NCBI GenBank assembly: GCA_964353255.1
Contig: CAYGVJ010000004.1
Location: 1-64,000 of the forward strand
DNA: 64,000 nucleotides
Direction of reading: 5' to 3'
Source: VFZS01 sp964353255
GTDB lineage: Bacteria > Acidobacteriota > Terriglobia > Bryobacterales > Bryobacteraceae
Below the pieces are notes generated by a model, which saw only the letters and a program-made list of their open reading frames with translations, ran no database searches and was not told the DNA's origin. Numbering within the stretch: the first letter of the stretch is position 1; each line of letters starts with the position of its first letter. This document shows positions 53,550 through 61,890 of this stretch, one piece after another. Made by a program: the position numbers and the translations under genes.

Positions 53550-54902
53550 ATGAGACAGCTTTCGAGACCGGTATGGTCCGAAGGGATGTACCTGGGCCCC
53601 CAGCATTTCCAGGTCCAGGGCCGGTACTTCGAGGACACGGTTCACTTCACCGTCTGCAGCCTCTGCTTCTCGCCTTACGGGCTGGCCGGCTTCGAGCTGG
53701 ACCGAGAGGCTCTCCGTAACGGTACCCTGGCGCTGGTGCATGCCCGGGGCGTCTTCCCGGATGGCCTGGTTTTTCAGATGCCGGAGTGTGACCCGCTTCC
53801 GGAGGCCCGGAGTATCAGCGAGTTGTTCTCGCCCATCCGCGAGAGCATGATCGCCTCGCTGGCGGTGGCTCCGCGCCGGCCCGAGAGCGCCAATTGTGCC
53901 GCCCCGGAAGAGCAGAGGCCGGAGGTGCGCTACGTCGCCGAGACCCTCTTGCTGGCCGACGAGAACACCGGGCGGGACGAGAAGCCGGTCAAGGTGGGCC
54001 GCAAGAACGTGCGTCTGCTGCTGGATAGCGAAGTCAGCGAGGGAGTAGTGAGCCTGCCGCTGGCCCGCATCCGGCGCGACAGCTCAGGCAACTTCGTCTT
54101 CGACGAGGGCTTCATTCCGCCCTGCCTGGAGATCAGCGCCAGCGAGCGCCTGATGCTGATGCTGCGGCGACTGGTCGAGATCCTGGAGGAGAAAAGCGGC
54201 GTCTTGTCTCATGCCCAGGGAGGCGGGGGCAAGACGCCGTCGGCATGGTCCGGCCAGGAGGTGGCCAACTTCTGGTTCCTGCATTGCGTGAATTCCAGCC
54301 TGGCGCCGCTGCGGCACCTCTACCTGGCCAAGCGCGGGCACCCGGAGGAGTTGTTCCTGGAGATGTCGCGGCTGGCGGGGGCGCTATGCACCTTCAGCCT
54401 GGACGCGCACCCGCGCTCTTTGCCGCTCTACGACCACCTGCGCCTGCAAGACTGTTTCGAGGAGCTGGACCAACGGATCCGGCTGCTGCTCGAGACCGTC
54501 ATCCCGACCAATTGCGTGCGGATCCCGCTGGCGCCTGTGCGCAACTACTTCTGGTCGGGGCCGGTAGCTGACCAGCGCTGCCTGGGCCGCGCGCGCTGGA
54601 TCCTCGCGATGCACTCGGCTATCGGCGAAGCGGACCTCATCACCAAGACCCCGCAGCTTGTCAAGGTCTGTTCGGAAGGCTTCATTTCCAAGCTGATGGA
54701 GAGAGCGCTGCCCGGACTGGCGCTGACGCACCTGCCGACGCCGCCCGCGGCGGTCTCCCCGCGAGTGGAGGTCCAGTATTTCGGCATAACCAGGGCCGGC
54801 CCATGCTGGGATCACATCGTGCAAACCCGGCAGGTGGGCATCTACGTGCCAGGCGAGATCCCGAACCCGGAGATCGAGCTGCTGGTGGTCCTGGAGTCAT
54901 AG
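53550..54902 (+). CDS. tssK: T6SS baseplate-membrane connector TssK, copy 2
   Basis: 450 residues, full length: RPVWSEGMYLGPQHFQVQGRY, GLAGFELDREALRNG, EVRYVAETLLLADENTG, IPPCLEISASERLMLMLRRLVEIL, VANFWFLHCVNSSLAPLRHLYL, YDHLRLQDCFEELDQRIRLLLETVIPTN, LITKTPQLVKVCSEGF and NPEIELLVVLES. It is clearly related to copy 1 but well diverged, so it is an old paralog and not a recent duplicate. It heads the tssK2-tssL-tssM run. Confidence 0.95.
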   Translation: MRQLSRPVWSEGMYLGPQHFQVQGRYFEDTVHFTVCSLCFSPYGLAGFELDREALRNGTLALVHARGVFPDGLVFQMPECDPLPEARSISELFSPIRESMIASLAVAPRRPESANCAAPEEQRPEVRYVAETLLLADENTGRDEKPVKVGRKNVRLLLDSEVSEGVVSLPLARIRRDSSGNFVFDEGFIPPCLEISASERLMLMLRRLVEILEEKSGVLSHAQGGGGKTPSAWSGQEVANFWFLHCVNSSLAPLRHLYLAKRGHPEELFLEMSRLAGALCTFSLDAHPRSLPLYDHLRLQDCFEELDQRIRLLLETVIPTNCVRIPLAPVRNYFWSGPVADQRCLGRARWILAMHSAIGEADLITKTPQLVKVCSEGFISKLMERALPGLALTHLPTPPAAVSPRVEVQYFGITRAGPCWDHIVQTRQVGIYVPGEIPNPEIELLVVLES

Positions 54903-54912
54903 AGGGGCATTT

Positions 54913-55650
54913 ATGGGTACACCCGGATCCAGCTTTCCAGGCGCGCCGGCGATGTCATTCGAACGCCGGCCCGACAACCTGGCACTGGCTTTCCAGGAAG
55001 TCTACACGGCCGTCGTGCGCCTGCGCTCAGGCCGGCAGGCGGTCTCGGACGCCGAGTTGTTCCGCCACCAGATGCGGGAGGCTCTCAAAGCAGCCGATGA
55101 AGAAGCCCGGCGGCGCGGCTATACGGCTGAGGAGATCCGCCTGGCGGTTTTCGCCGTGGTGGCCTTCCTGGACGAGTCGGTGCTCAACCTGCAACACCCC
55201 GCCTTCGCGGGATGGCCGCGCATGCCGCTTCAGGAGGAGTTTTTCGGGCACCACATCGCCGGGGAGGTTCTCTTCCAGAACATCCAGCGGCTACTGGGGG
55301 CGCCCGATGCGCACAATGTGGCCGACCTGCTCGAGGTCTACCAGTTGGGTCTGCTGCTGGGCTACCGGGGCCGGTACGGCCTGGGAGGACAGGCCGAGCT
55401 GCGCTCGATCATCGGAGCGGTGGGGGACAAGATTCGGCGGATCCGCGGCGCGGCCACCTATTTGTCGCCGAATTGGGCGGTTCCGCCGGAGCAGGTGCGG
55501 ATGAGCCAGGCGGACCCGTGGATCAAGCGGTTGGTGATAACGGCGGTCGTCTGCTTCACCGTCGCCGTGGCGCTGTTTGTGGGCTTCAAGATCTCCCTGG
55601 CCTCGGGCGCCTCGGAGGTGCGGACCGTCGCCGCGCAAGCGCGAGGATAG
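54913..55650 (+). CDS. tssL: T6SS membrane-complex protein TssL (DotU/IcmH)
   Basis: 245 residues (a start at 54952 is an alternative). Cytoplasmic hook-like helical domain: NLALAFQEVYTAVVRLRSGRQAV, IRLAVFAVVAFLDESVLNL, PLQEEFFGHHIAGEVLFQNI, VADLLEVYQLGLLLGYRGRYG. One C-terminal membrane helix (LVITAVVCFTVAVALFVGF). There is no peptidoglycan-binding OmpA-like extension. Coupled with tssM 9 bp downstream. Confidence 0.94.
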   Translation: MGTPGSSFPGAPAMSFERRPDNLALAFQEVYTAVVRLRSGRQAVSDAELFRHQMREALKAADEEARRRGYTAEEIRLAVFAVVAFLDESVLNLQHPAFAGWPRMPLQEEFFGHHIAGEVLFQNIQRLLGAPDAHNVADLLEVYQLGLLLGYRGRYGLGGQAELRSIIGAVGDKIRRIRGAATYLSPNWAVPPEQVRMSQADPWIKRLVITAVVCFTVAVALFVGFKISLASGASEVRTVAAQARG

Positions 55651-55659
55651 GGGCCGAGC

Positions 55660-58600
55660 ATGGGACTGCATTACCTTCTTACCGGTTCGGCGCTGTCGGT
55701 CTACCTGCTGCTGATGTGGATCTTCGGCAGCGTGCTGAAGCTGCGCGGCCCGGATCTGTGGGTATTCCGCGCGGTCGGGGCGCTGATCGGGTTTCTGGTC
55801 GCGGGCCTGTACATCTGGTATCGCCTCAAGTCGGACCTCTCGGGCATCCGGCGCGGCAGAAGCAGCGGGGCGCAGGCCGGCGGCGAAGCCGACGAGGCTG
55901 ACCTGGTGATCCGCGACGCCGAGGCCCGCCTGGCCGCTTCGCGGCTGGGCCCCGGCGCCAGATTGAGCCAGCTTCCCGTGGTGTTCGTCATCGGGCCGCC
56001 CGGCTCGGCCAAGACCACCGCCATGGTGCAGTCGGGCCTGGAGCCGGAGCTGCTGGCCGGGCAGGTCTACCAGGAGAACGCCATCGCGCCAACGCGCTCC
56101 GTTAACCTGTGGTTCGCGCGGCAGACGGTGTTTGTGGAGGTCGCCGGGCGGCTGCTGGCGGAGCCTGACCGCTGGGCCCGCCTGGTGCGCCGCCTGGCGC
56201 CCGGACGCTCGAAGGCGGCGGGCGGCAAGCAGCAGGCGCCGCGCGCGGCGGTGGTGTGCTTCGACTGCGAGGAATTCCTGAAGCCGGGCGCCTCCGACGC
56301 CGTGGCCGTCACGGTCCGGAACCTGCATCAACGCCTGGGCGAGGTCTCGCAGTTGCTCGGCATCAGCTTTCCGGTCTACGTCCTGTTCACCAAGATGGAC
56401 CGGGTGCCCTTCTTCCTAGACTACGTACGCAACCTCACCCACGAAGAAGCCGGGCAAGTGGTGGGCGCGACCCTGCCCCTGGCCGGCGCGGCGGCCGAGG
56501 GGGTCTACGCCGAGCAGGCCAGCCAGCGGCTCGCCGCCGCATTCAACGATCTCTACTTCACCCTGGCCGAGCGACGCCTGGATTTCCTGGCCCGCGAACA
56601 CGCGCCCGAGAAGCTCCCCGGGGCCTACGAGTTCGCGCGCGAGTTTCGCAAGCTGCGCGCTCCGCTGGTGCAGTTTCTGGTGGATGTGGCCAAGCCCAGC
56701 CAGTTGCGGGCCGCGCCTTTTTTGAGAGGCTTCTACTTCAGCGGGGTGCGCCCGGTGGTGGTGGAGGAAGCGGCGCCGGCCCCGCTGGAAGCGCCGCCGC
56801 AGCCGGGGACGGGCAGCGCTACGGGCTTCTTCAGGCCCGGGCAGCCGCGCCCGGCGCAACCCGCCGCGGCGCCGCTGCGCACCTCGCGCCGCGTTCCGCA
56901 GTGGCTCTTCCTGAGCCACTTCTTCCACAGCGTGCTCCTGGCGGATCGCAGCGCCCTAGGGGCCAGCAGCTCGAGTCTCCGCGTGAACACCTTGCGGCGC
57001 GCCCTGCTGGCCGGGGCGGCCGCGCTGTGCCTGATTTGCGCGATCGGGTTCATCGTCTCCTGGGCGCGCAACCACAGCCTGGAGTCCCGCGTGCTGGAAG
57101 CCGCCCGCGGCATCTCGCCGGTCGAGATTACCGGCCTGGCGGCGCCCTCGCTCGATTCGCTGCGCCGCACGGAAACGCTGCGGCAGGTGCTGGCGACGCT
57201 GGCGGAATACGAGCGCGAAGGTCCTCCGCTGAGCCTGCGCTGGGGGCTGTACACCGGCGACGAGATCTACCCGGACGTGCGCCGCGCTTACTTCCATCGG
57301 GCTTTCAATCCGCTGCTGTTCTCCTCGATTCAGGCCTCCATGCTGGACACGCTGCGCCGGCTGCCGGCCAATCCCGGCCCGGCCGACCCCTACCGGCCCG
57401 TCTACGACACGCTGAAGGCCTGCCTGATTACCACCTACGAGCACAAGCGCAGCACGCGCGCCTTCCTGACGCCGGTGCTGATGGAGCGCTGGACCGCGGG
57501 ACGCGGGCTCGAAGAGGAGCGCCTGCAACTGGCGCGCAACCAGTTCGACTTCTTCGCTGACGAGCTGAAGTTCGCGAATCCTTTCTCGACGGAGGCCGAT
57601 TCGCTGGCCGTCGAGCGCGCGCGACGCTACCTGAAGAGTTTCAATGCCGAAGAGCGCCTCTACCAGTCCCTGGTGGACGCGGCCTCGCGGAAGCTTCCGC
57701 CCGCGCGCATGTTCCCCAACGAGGCCGTGTTGAACAGCCGCGAAGTCAGGGGGGCATTTACCAAGGACGGGTTTGCGTTCATGCAGGCCGCCTTCCGCAA
57801 CCCGCTCGAGTTCTTCGGCGGCGAGGAATGGGTGCTGGGCCCGCAGACGCTGGCCAACCTGGACCCCTCGCAGCTCGAACAGCGGCTGCGGGGCTTCTAC
57901 TCTCGGGATTTTCTCAAGGAGTGGCGGGATTTTCTGAAGGCTTCGAGCATAGCGCGTTACGCCAGCCTGGCGGACGCGGCCAGGAAACTGGGAATCCTTT
58001 CCGCCGGGCAGTCTCCGCTGCTGGGGCTGTTCTGCCTGGTGTCGCAGAACACCAACGTGGATGCGGTGGAGATCAGGAACGCCTTTGACGCGCCACAACG
58101 CGTGGTCCCGCCCGCCTGCCAGAGCCAGTACGTGAGCGGCTCGAACCAGAACTACATGGCCAGCCTGCTGAGTCTTCAGAGTTCCGTGGCGCAGGTGGCG
58201 GCAAGCGCCGCCGGACCCGCCGACACCGCCGCCGCCCAAACCCTGGGCGAGGCGCAGAAGGCCCTGTTGATCACCGGGCAAATGGCGCAGACCTTCCGCA
58301 TCGACCAGGAAGCCAACCTGCCGGCCACGGTGCGCACGCTGATGGAGGACCCCATCACCCAGATCGAGCGGCTGCTGCGCCCGCGTCCTCCTGACGGGAA
58401 ACCCGTGTGCAACCAGTTCCGCGAGCTGATGGCCAAGTACCCCTTCAACCCGAAGAGCACGGTGCAGGCCAGCATCGAGGACGTCAACCGCTTTTTCCGC
58501 CCCGCGGACGGCGCGCTGTGGCAGTTCTACAACCAGAACTTACAGAACCTGCTCCAGCAGCAGGGCACGCAATTCGTCGCCAAGCCGGGAGGCGCCATCA

Positions 58601-59109
58601 GCGTCACGCCGGCGTTCCTGGGCTTCTTCAACCGCGCCGCGGCGTTCACCCAGGCGGTATATCCCGCGGGCGCCCAGCAACCGCGCCTCAGCTACACGCT
58701 GCGCTCGAATCTGGCGGGCACCAACCAAAGCATCACCCTCACCCTGGACGGGCAGGTTTTCTCCAACACCGCCGGGCAAGCCGCCGCCAAGCAGTTCGTC
58801 TGGCCGGGTAACCCGCCCGGCGCCACCATGACCGTGAAGTTCGGCAACGAGGGCTTCAATTGGCCGCGCTACGACGGCCCGTGGGGCGCCTTCGAGTTCT
58901 TCGGCGACTCCGAAGAGCGGGCGCAACCCAGCAGCTCCATCTACAGTCTGGAGTGGATCCTGCGCACCGGCCAGGCCAACCGCGCGGTCACCACCGGCAC
59001 CGGGCTGCCGGTTTCGGTGCGCTTTGACCTGGACATGATGGGCGCCCCGCCCATTTTCCGCAAAGGTTACTTCTCCGGCTGGAGCTGCGTGGCGGAAGTG
59101 GCGCGCTGA
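55660..59109 (+). CDS. tssM: T6SS membrane-complex protein TssM (IcmF)
   Basis: 1149 residues. Two N-terminal membrane helices (YLLTGSALSVYLLLMWIFGS; VFRAVGALIGFLVAGLYIWY), a cytoplasmic NTPase-like domain with P-loop GPPGSAKT near residue 112, then LYVLFTKMDRVPFFLDY-like IcmF motifs (YVLFTKMDRVPFF), a third helix (LAGAAALCLICAIGFIVSW) and a large periplasmic region ending in GPWGAFEFF and RFDLDMMG. The P-loop carries Ala where Gly is usual before Lys. No TssJ gene is visible next to it, which in other systems tethers TssM to the outer membrane. Confidence 0.94.
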   Translation: MGLHYLLTGSALSVYLLLMWIFGSVLKLRGPDLWVFRAVGALIGFLVAGLYIWYRLKSDLSGIRRGRSSGAQAGGEADEADLVIRDAEARLAASRLGPGARLSQLPVVFVIGPPGSAKTTAMVQSGLEPELLAGQVYQENAIAPTRSVNLWFARQTVFVEVAGRLLAEPDRWARLVRRLAPGRSKAAGGKQQAPRAAVVCFDCEEFLKPGASDAVAVTVRNLHQRLGEVSQLLGISFPVYVLFTKMDRVPFFLDYVRNLTHEEAGQVVGATLPLAGAAAEGVYAEQASQRLAAAFNDLYFTLAERRLDFLAREHAPEKLPGAYEFAREFRKLRAPLVQFLVDVAKPSQLRAAPFLRGFYFSGVRPVVVEEAAPAPLEAPPQPGTGSATGFFRPGQPRPAQPAAAPLRTSRRVPQWLFLSHFFHSVLLADRSALGASSSSLRVNTLRRALLAGAAALCLICAIGFIVSWARNHSLESRVLEAARGISPVEITGLAAPSLDSLRRTETLRQVLATLAEYEREGPPLSLRWGLYTGDEIYPDVRRAYFHRAFNPLLFSSIQASMLDTLRRLPANPGPADPYRPVYDTLKACLITTYEHKRSTRAFLTPVLMERWTAGRGLEEERLQLARNQFDFFADELKFANPFSTEADSLAVERARRYLKSFNAEERLYQSLVDAASRKLPPARMFPNEAVLNSREVRGAFTKDGFAFMQAAFRNPLEFFGGEEWVLGPQTLANLDPSQLEQRLRGFYSRDFLKEWRDFLKASSIARYASLADAARKLGILSAGQSPLLGLFCLVSQNTNVDAVEIRNAFDAPQRVVPPACQSQYVSGSNQNYMASLLSLQSSVAQVAASAAGPADTAAAQTLGEAQKALLITGQMAQTFRIDQEANLPATVRTLMEDPITQIERLLRPRPPDGKPVCNQFRELMAKYPFNPKSTVQASIEDVNRFFRPADGALWQFYNQNLQNLLQQQGTQFVAKPGGAISVTPAFLGFFNRAAAFTQAVYPAGAQQPRLSYTLRSNLAGTNQSITLTLDGQVFSNTAGQAAAKQFVWPGNPPGATMTVKFGNEGFNWPRYDGPWGAFEFFGDSEERAQPSSSIYSLEWILRTGQANRAVTTGTGLPVSVRFDLDMMGAPPIFRKGYFSGWSCVAEVAR

Positions 59110-59116
59110 GGAGGCA

Positions 59117-59158
59117 GGAGACAGGAGTCAGGAGACAGGAGTCAGGAGACAGGAGTCA
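59117..59158 (+). repeat. Three tandem copies of GGAGACAGGAGTCA
   Basis: Perfect 14-bp units at 59117, 59131 and 59145, directly after tssM and before the four-helix-bundle gene. The core GGAGTCA is complementary to the TGACTCC units at 59533-59553 on the other side of that gene. Confidence 0.9.
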
Positions 59159-59162
59159 GGAG

Positions 59163-59549
59163 GTGGAAGTCAGAAGCCAGAGTGCCCGGCCAGCGGCCAG
59201 AACGTTTCGCGATCTGGTGGTCTGGCGTAAGGCACACGGCTTTGTCCTGGCGGTCTATCGGCTCACCGCGGTTTTCCCAAAGCAGGAGACGTATGGCCTC
59301 TCTAGCCAGATGCGTCGAGCCGCCATCTCGATTCCGGCCAACATAGCGGAAGGATTTCGCAGGCGCGGCAGGGCTGACAAGGTTCGACTGATGAACGTCG
59401 CTGAGGGCTCCATTGAAGAGTGTCGCTATTACTTGATCCTCACCGAGGATCTCGGCTATGGTCAGACCAACGAACTGATGAACTTGCTGGAGGAGGTCAG
59501 TCGCCTTGTCAACGCATATGCCAAGGCCATTCTGACTCCTGACTCCTGA
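59163..59549 (+). CDS. Four-helix-bundle protein (S23/Avd-like, TIGR02436 type)
   Basis: GTG start at 59163 behind AGGAG, 128 residues. The family pattern is complete: FRDLVVWRKAHGFVLAVYRLTAVFPKQETYGLSSQMRRAAISIPANIAEG, then FRRRGRADKVRLMNVAEGSIEECRYYL. Relatives are encoded inside 23S rRNA intervening sequences, and Avd helps diversity-generating retroelements; most have no known role. Here it separates tssM from the kinase gene. Its C-terminal codons (LTPDS, then stop) are made from the TGACTCC repeat. Confidence 0.9.
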   Translation: MEVRSQSARPAARTFRDLVVWRKAHGFVLAVYRLTAVFPKQETYGLSSQMRRAAISIPANIAEGFRRRGRADKVRLMNVAEGSIEECRYYLILTEDLGYGQTNELMNLLEEVSRLVNAYAKAILTPDS

Positions 59550-59553
59550 CTCC
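59533..59553 (+). repeat. Three tandem TGACTCC units, inverted relative to the upstream GGAGTCA repeats
   Basis: Units at 59533, 59540 and 59547, followed by the variant TGGCTCC. They overlap the 3' end of the four-helix gene and end 13 bp before the kinase ATG. Confidence 0.85.
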
Positions 59554-59565
59554 TGGCTCCTTCTT

Positions 59566-61200
59566 ATGCAGCTACCTGGTCGCCTCGGCAAATACGAGCT
59601 GTTGGAGCATCTCGGTGGCGGCATGTCGCGCGTCTACCGGGCTCGCAACACGCTGATCGGCCAGACCGTCGTGGTCAAGGTGCTCACGGAGGAAGGCTCG
59701 GCCGATCAGGAGGCTCGCGCCCGGTTCCTCGAGGAAGCCCGCACGCTGGGCAACATCACGCACGACAACATCATCCGGGTCTACGACTACGGCGAGGACG
59801 AGCAGGGCCATCCCTACATGGTCATGGAGTTCCTACAGGGCGAGGATCTGGGGACCCTGATCGCGCAGGGCCGCACCGGCGGGCTCCCCGAGAAGCTCCA
59901 GGTGATGCTTCAGGTGGCCCGGGCGCTGGAGCACATACACTCGCTCACGCCGCAGATCATTCACCGCGACATCAAGCCGGCCAACATCCGCGTGACGCCC
60001 TCCGGCGCGGCGAAGCTGATGGATTTCGGAATCGCCAAGCGCCAGGATCTGGCGCTGACGCGGCCCGGCATGACCGCCGGCAGTCCTTACTACATGGCCC
60101 CGGAGCAGGTAATGGGACGGGGCGTGACTCACCTGGTGGACATCTACGCCTTCGGCGCGGTGCTTTTCGAGCTGCTCACGGGAAGGAGGCTGATCCAGGG
60201 GGCCGCGCTGGAAGAAGTGTTCGGCAGCATTCTGCACGGCGCGCCAGATCTGGGGCCTCTTCAGCAGGCTGGGACGCCGCCGGCGCTGGCGGACCTGGTG
60301 GCGCGTTGCGTGGCCAAGGATCCGGCGCAACGCCCGCAGAGCTTCACTGCTGTGCGGCAGGAACTGGAGAAGTTATTGGCCCCCCAGCCGGCCGAGGTCA
60401 CCGCGATCAGGGCTCAGCCCTCTGCTGTCGGGAGGCGCTGGTGGCTAGCGCCGGCGGCGATCTTGGCCGTGGTCGCGGCGCTTGTAGGCGGATACTTCGC
60501 GTTGCGCCCCAGCGGCGTGACCTCGCAGATCACCGTCGCCGTGCCGCCGGGCATGGTCGCGGTTGCGGCCGGAGCCTTCCTGGCTGGCCAGGACCGGCAC
60601 GCCGAGAGTCTGCCGGCCTTTTACATAGACCGAACCGAGGTCTCCAATGCGTCCTACGCCTCCTTCTGCCAGGCGGTGAGGCGCCCGCTGCCGGAAGGGT
60701 TCCCGAGCGACCGTCCCACCGAGCCGGTGGCCAACATAACCTTCGTGGACGCGCGCGAGTTCGCCCGCTGGGCGAGCAAGCGGCTGCCCACGGCGCTCGA
60801 ATGGGAAAAGGCGGCCCGCGGAACCGACGGGCGCTTGTTCCCCTGGGGAAACCAGCCGGAGGCCACACGCGCCAACGTCAAGGGAAACCCCAGCCTGGCG
60901 ACGCCGAGTCTGGCGCCCGTGGATGCCTTTCCCGAGGGCGCTGGTACCTGCGGCACGCGGAACATGGCCGGCAATGTCTGGGAGTTCGTAGACCAGTTTC
61001 AGACGCCCAGCCCGGCTGCGCTGGAGGCCTTCAAAACGCTGCTGAATCCCCCGCCAAGCGCCACTGAAGCTTGGTATCAGATCCGCGGCGGCTCGTATCT
61101 GGAGCCGCTCTTGGAGAACGTTCTCTGGGACTTCGCCAGCGTGCCGGCGCGCTACCGCAACGTCAACATCGGCTTCCGCTGCGTGAAGGAGGCGAAGTAG
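59566..61200 (+). CDS. Ser/Thr protein kinase fused to a formylglycine-generating-enzyme-like domain
   Basis: 544 residues. Kinase domain ~8-270: YELLEHLGGGMSRVYRARN, VVVKVL (Lys), MEFLQGEDLGTLI, IIHRDIKPANIRV, MDFGIAKRQ, GSPYYMAPEQVM. One membrane helix follows (WLAPAAILAVVAALVGGYFAL). The C-terminal ~220 residues are an FGE/SUMF1-type C-lectin-like domain (YIDRTEVSNASYASFCQA, LPTALEWEKAARG, NMAGNVWEFVD, YQIRGGSYLE, NIGFRCVKE). This architecture fits PpkA-like T6SS kinases that start threonine-phosphorylation control. No clear Shine-Dalgarno precedes ATG 59566, where the four-helix insert's repeats end. Confidence 0.92.
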   Translation: MQLPGRLGKYELLEHLGGGMSRVYRARNTLIGQTVVVKVLTEEGSADQEARARFLEEARTLGNITHDNIIRVYDYGEDEQGHPYMVMEFLQGEDLGTLIAQGRTGGLPEKLQVMLQVARALEHIHSLTPQIIHRDIKPANIRVTPSGAAKLMDFGIAKRQDLALTRPGMTAGSPYYMAPEQVMGRGVTHLVDIYAFGAVLFELLTGRRLIQGAALEEVFGSILHGAPDLGPLQQAGTPPALADLVARCVAKDPAQRPQSFTAVRQELEKLLAPQPAEVTAIRAQPSAVGRRWWLAPAAILAVVAALVGGYFALRPSGVTSQITVAVPPGMVAVAAGAFLAGQDRHAESLPAFYIDRTEVSNASYASFCQAVRRPLPEGFPSDRPTEPVANITFVDAREFARWASKRLPTALEWEKAARGTDGRLFPWGNQPEATRANVKGNPSLATPSLAPVDAFPEGAGTCGTRNMAGNVWEFVDQFQTPSPAALEAFKTLLNPPPSATEAWYQIRGGSYLEPLLENVLWDFASVPARYRNVNIGFRCVKEAK

Positions 61201-61206
61201 CAGCGG

Positions 61207-61351
61207 CCTTGGAGATGGACTTCGACTGCGGAAACAGGACGTGCCTGCTGCTCCAGTCGGTGACCACGCTGACCGGAACGGGCTTTCCCAACTGACTGCC
61301 CAACGGCAGAACGGCCAGAAGAACCACAACGGCAAGGACGACGCCTCTCAT
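61207..61351 (-). pseudogene. 5' fragment of an exported protein, truncated
   Basis: From ATG at 61351 it reads MRGVVLAVVVLLAVLPLGSQ and continues LGKPVPVSVVTDWSSRHVLFPQSKS. This is a signal peptide plus a start that I associate with a group of larger Acidobacteriota proteins (DWSSRHxxF). The frame runs into the 3' end of the kinase gene near 61200 and has no matching continuation, so only the N-terminal ~48 codons survive. Confidence 0.5.
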
Positions 61352-61733
61352 GTTCACCCCGGAACGACCAGGGATCGCCCCCAGCCGGAGAAGTATAGAA
61401 CACCATGAGGAACGGCATTTGGACACCCATCGTCGGGCTGGTACTACGCGTACTGCAGAGAACAGCAGCGCTTGGCGCCAAAAGGGGCTGCACAGGACAG
61501 CCCCACTTGGGCTATAATTGCGAGACGAGGGCTCCACATGAGGGAGCAAGGGCCTGAAGAGCAGCGACCTCCGGCAGGGGCGAAGCCGCCGACCCCCGAA
61601 AGCCTTACCGAAAGCCGGAGTTCCGTCGTGAGCGCGCCTTTGAGACCACGGCGCTGGCCTGCGGGAAAATCCAGCCCACCCAAGGGCAGTGCAGGTTGAA
61701 CCGCAAGACGTCGTGAGGGGAAGGCGAGCCCCG
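61352..61733. other. Intergenic stretch with hairpin and consensus -10 box
   Basis: No convincing coding sequence here; a 53-codon frame from 61539 has no recognisable features. A hairpin (GGGGCTG/CAGCCCC, 61484-61504) is followed by TATAAT at 61513-61518, without a clear -35. About 215 transcribed bases would then precede the S24-like fragment; they are G/C-rich with several short complementary runs. I could not match them to a known RNA family. Confidence 0.4.
61513..61518 (+). promoter_or_regulatory. Perfect TATAAT -10-like hexamer
   Basis: TATAAT within ACTTGGGCTATAATTGCG. No TTGACA-like -35 at 16-18 bp spacing (GCACAG is there), so evidence is limited to the hexamer in an otherwise very GC-rich stretch. 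Confidence 0.4.
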
Positions 61734-61890
61734 ATGGTTGATCCCACGGGCGTGCGTGAGGCCGTCCAGCGCGATTTGGCGCAGGAGGCCCTGGCGAGTT
61801 TCGGCGAGGTCCGGCTGAGCGTGCAAGGCGCCAGCATGGTCCCGGCGCTGTGGCCCGGGGACACGCTACTGGTCCGGCGGGTGCACGCTT
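61734..61890 (+). pseudogene. N-terminal fragment of an S24/S26-type peptidase-like protein
   Basis: ATG at 61734 follows GAGGGGAAGGCGAG. The frame reads MVDPTGVREAVQRDLAQEAL, then VRLSVQGASMVPALWPGDTLLVRRV, the SM-P-(x)-PGD signature with the nucleophile Ser of S24/S26 peptidases. After about residue 50 the sequence switches, out of frame, into radical SAM coding DNA. The C-terminal half with the catalytic Lys is absent. Confidence 0.65.

Noticed and set aside
53550..54902. TssK2 as a recent duplicate of TssK1 created with the hicBA island
   Set aside because: TssK2 is far too diverged from TssK1 at the protein level; only the 86-bp tail at 52120 is a recent copy.
59111..59160. Tandem 14-bp repeats as a CRISPR array
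   Set aside because: Units are directly adjacent with no spacers and there are no cas genes.
61520..61733. RNase P RNA, SRP RNA, 6S RNA or cobalamin riboswitch in the leader
   Set aside because: None of the conserved cores (for example GAGGAAAGTCC or GCCACTG) is present.
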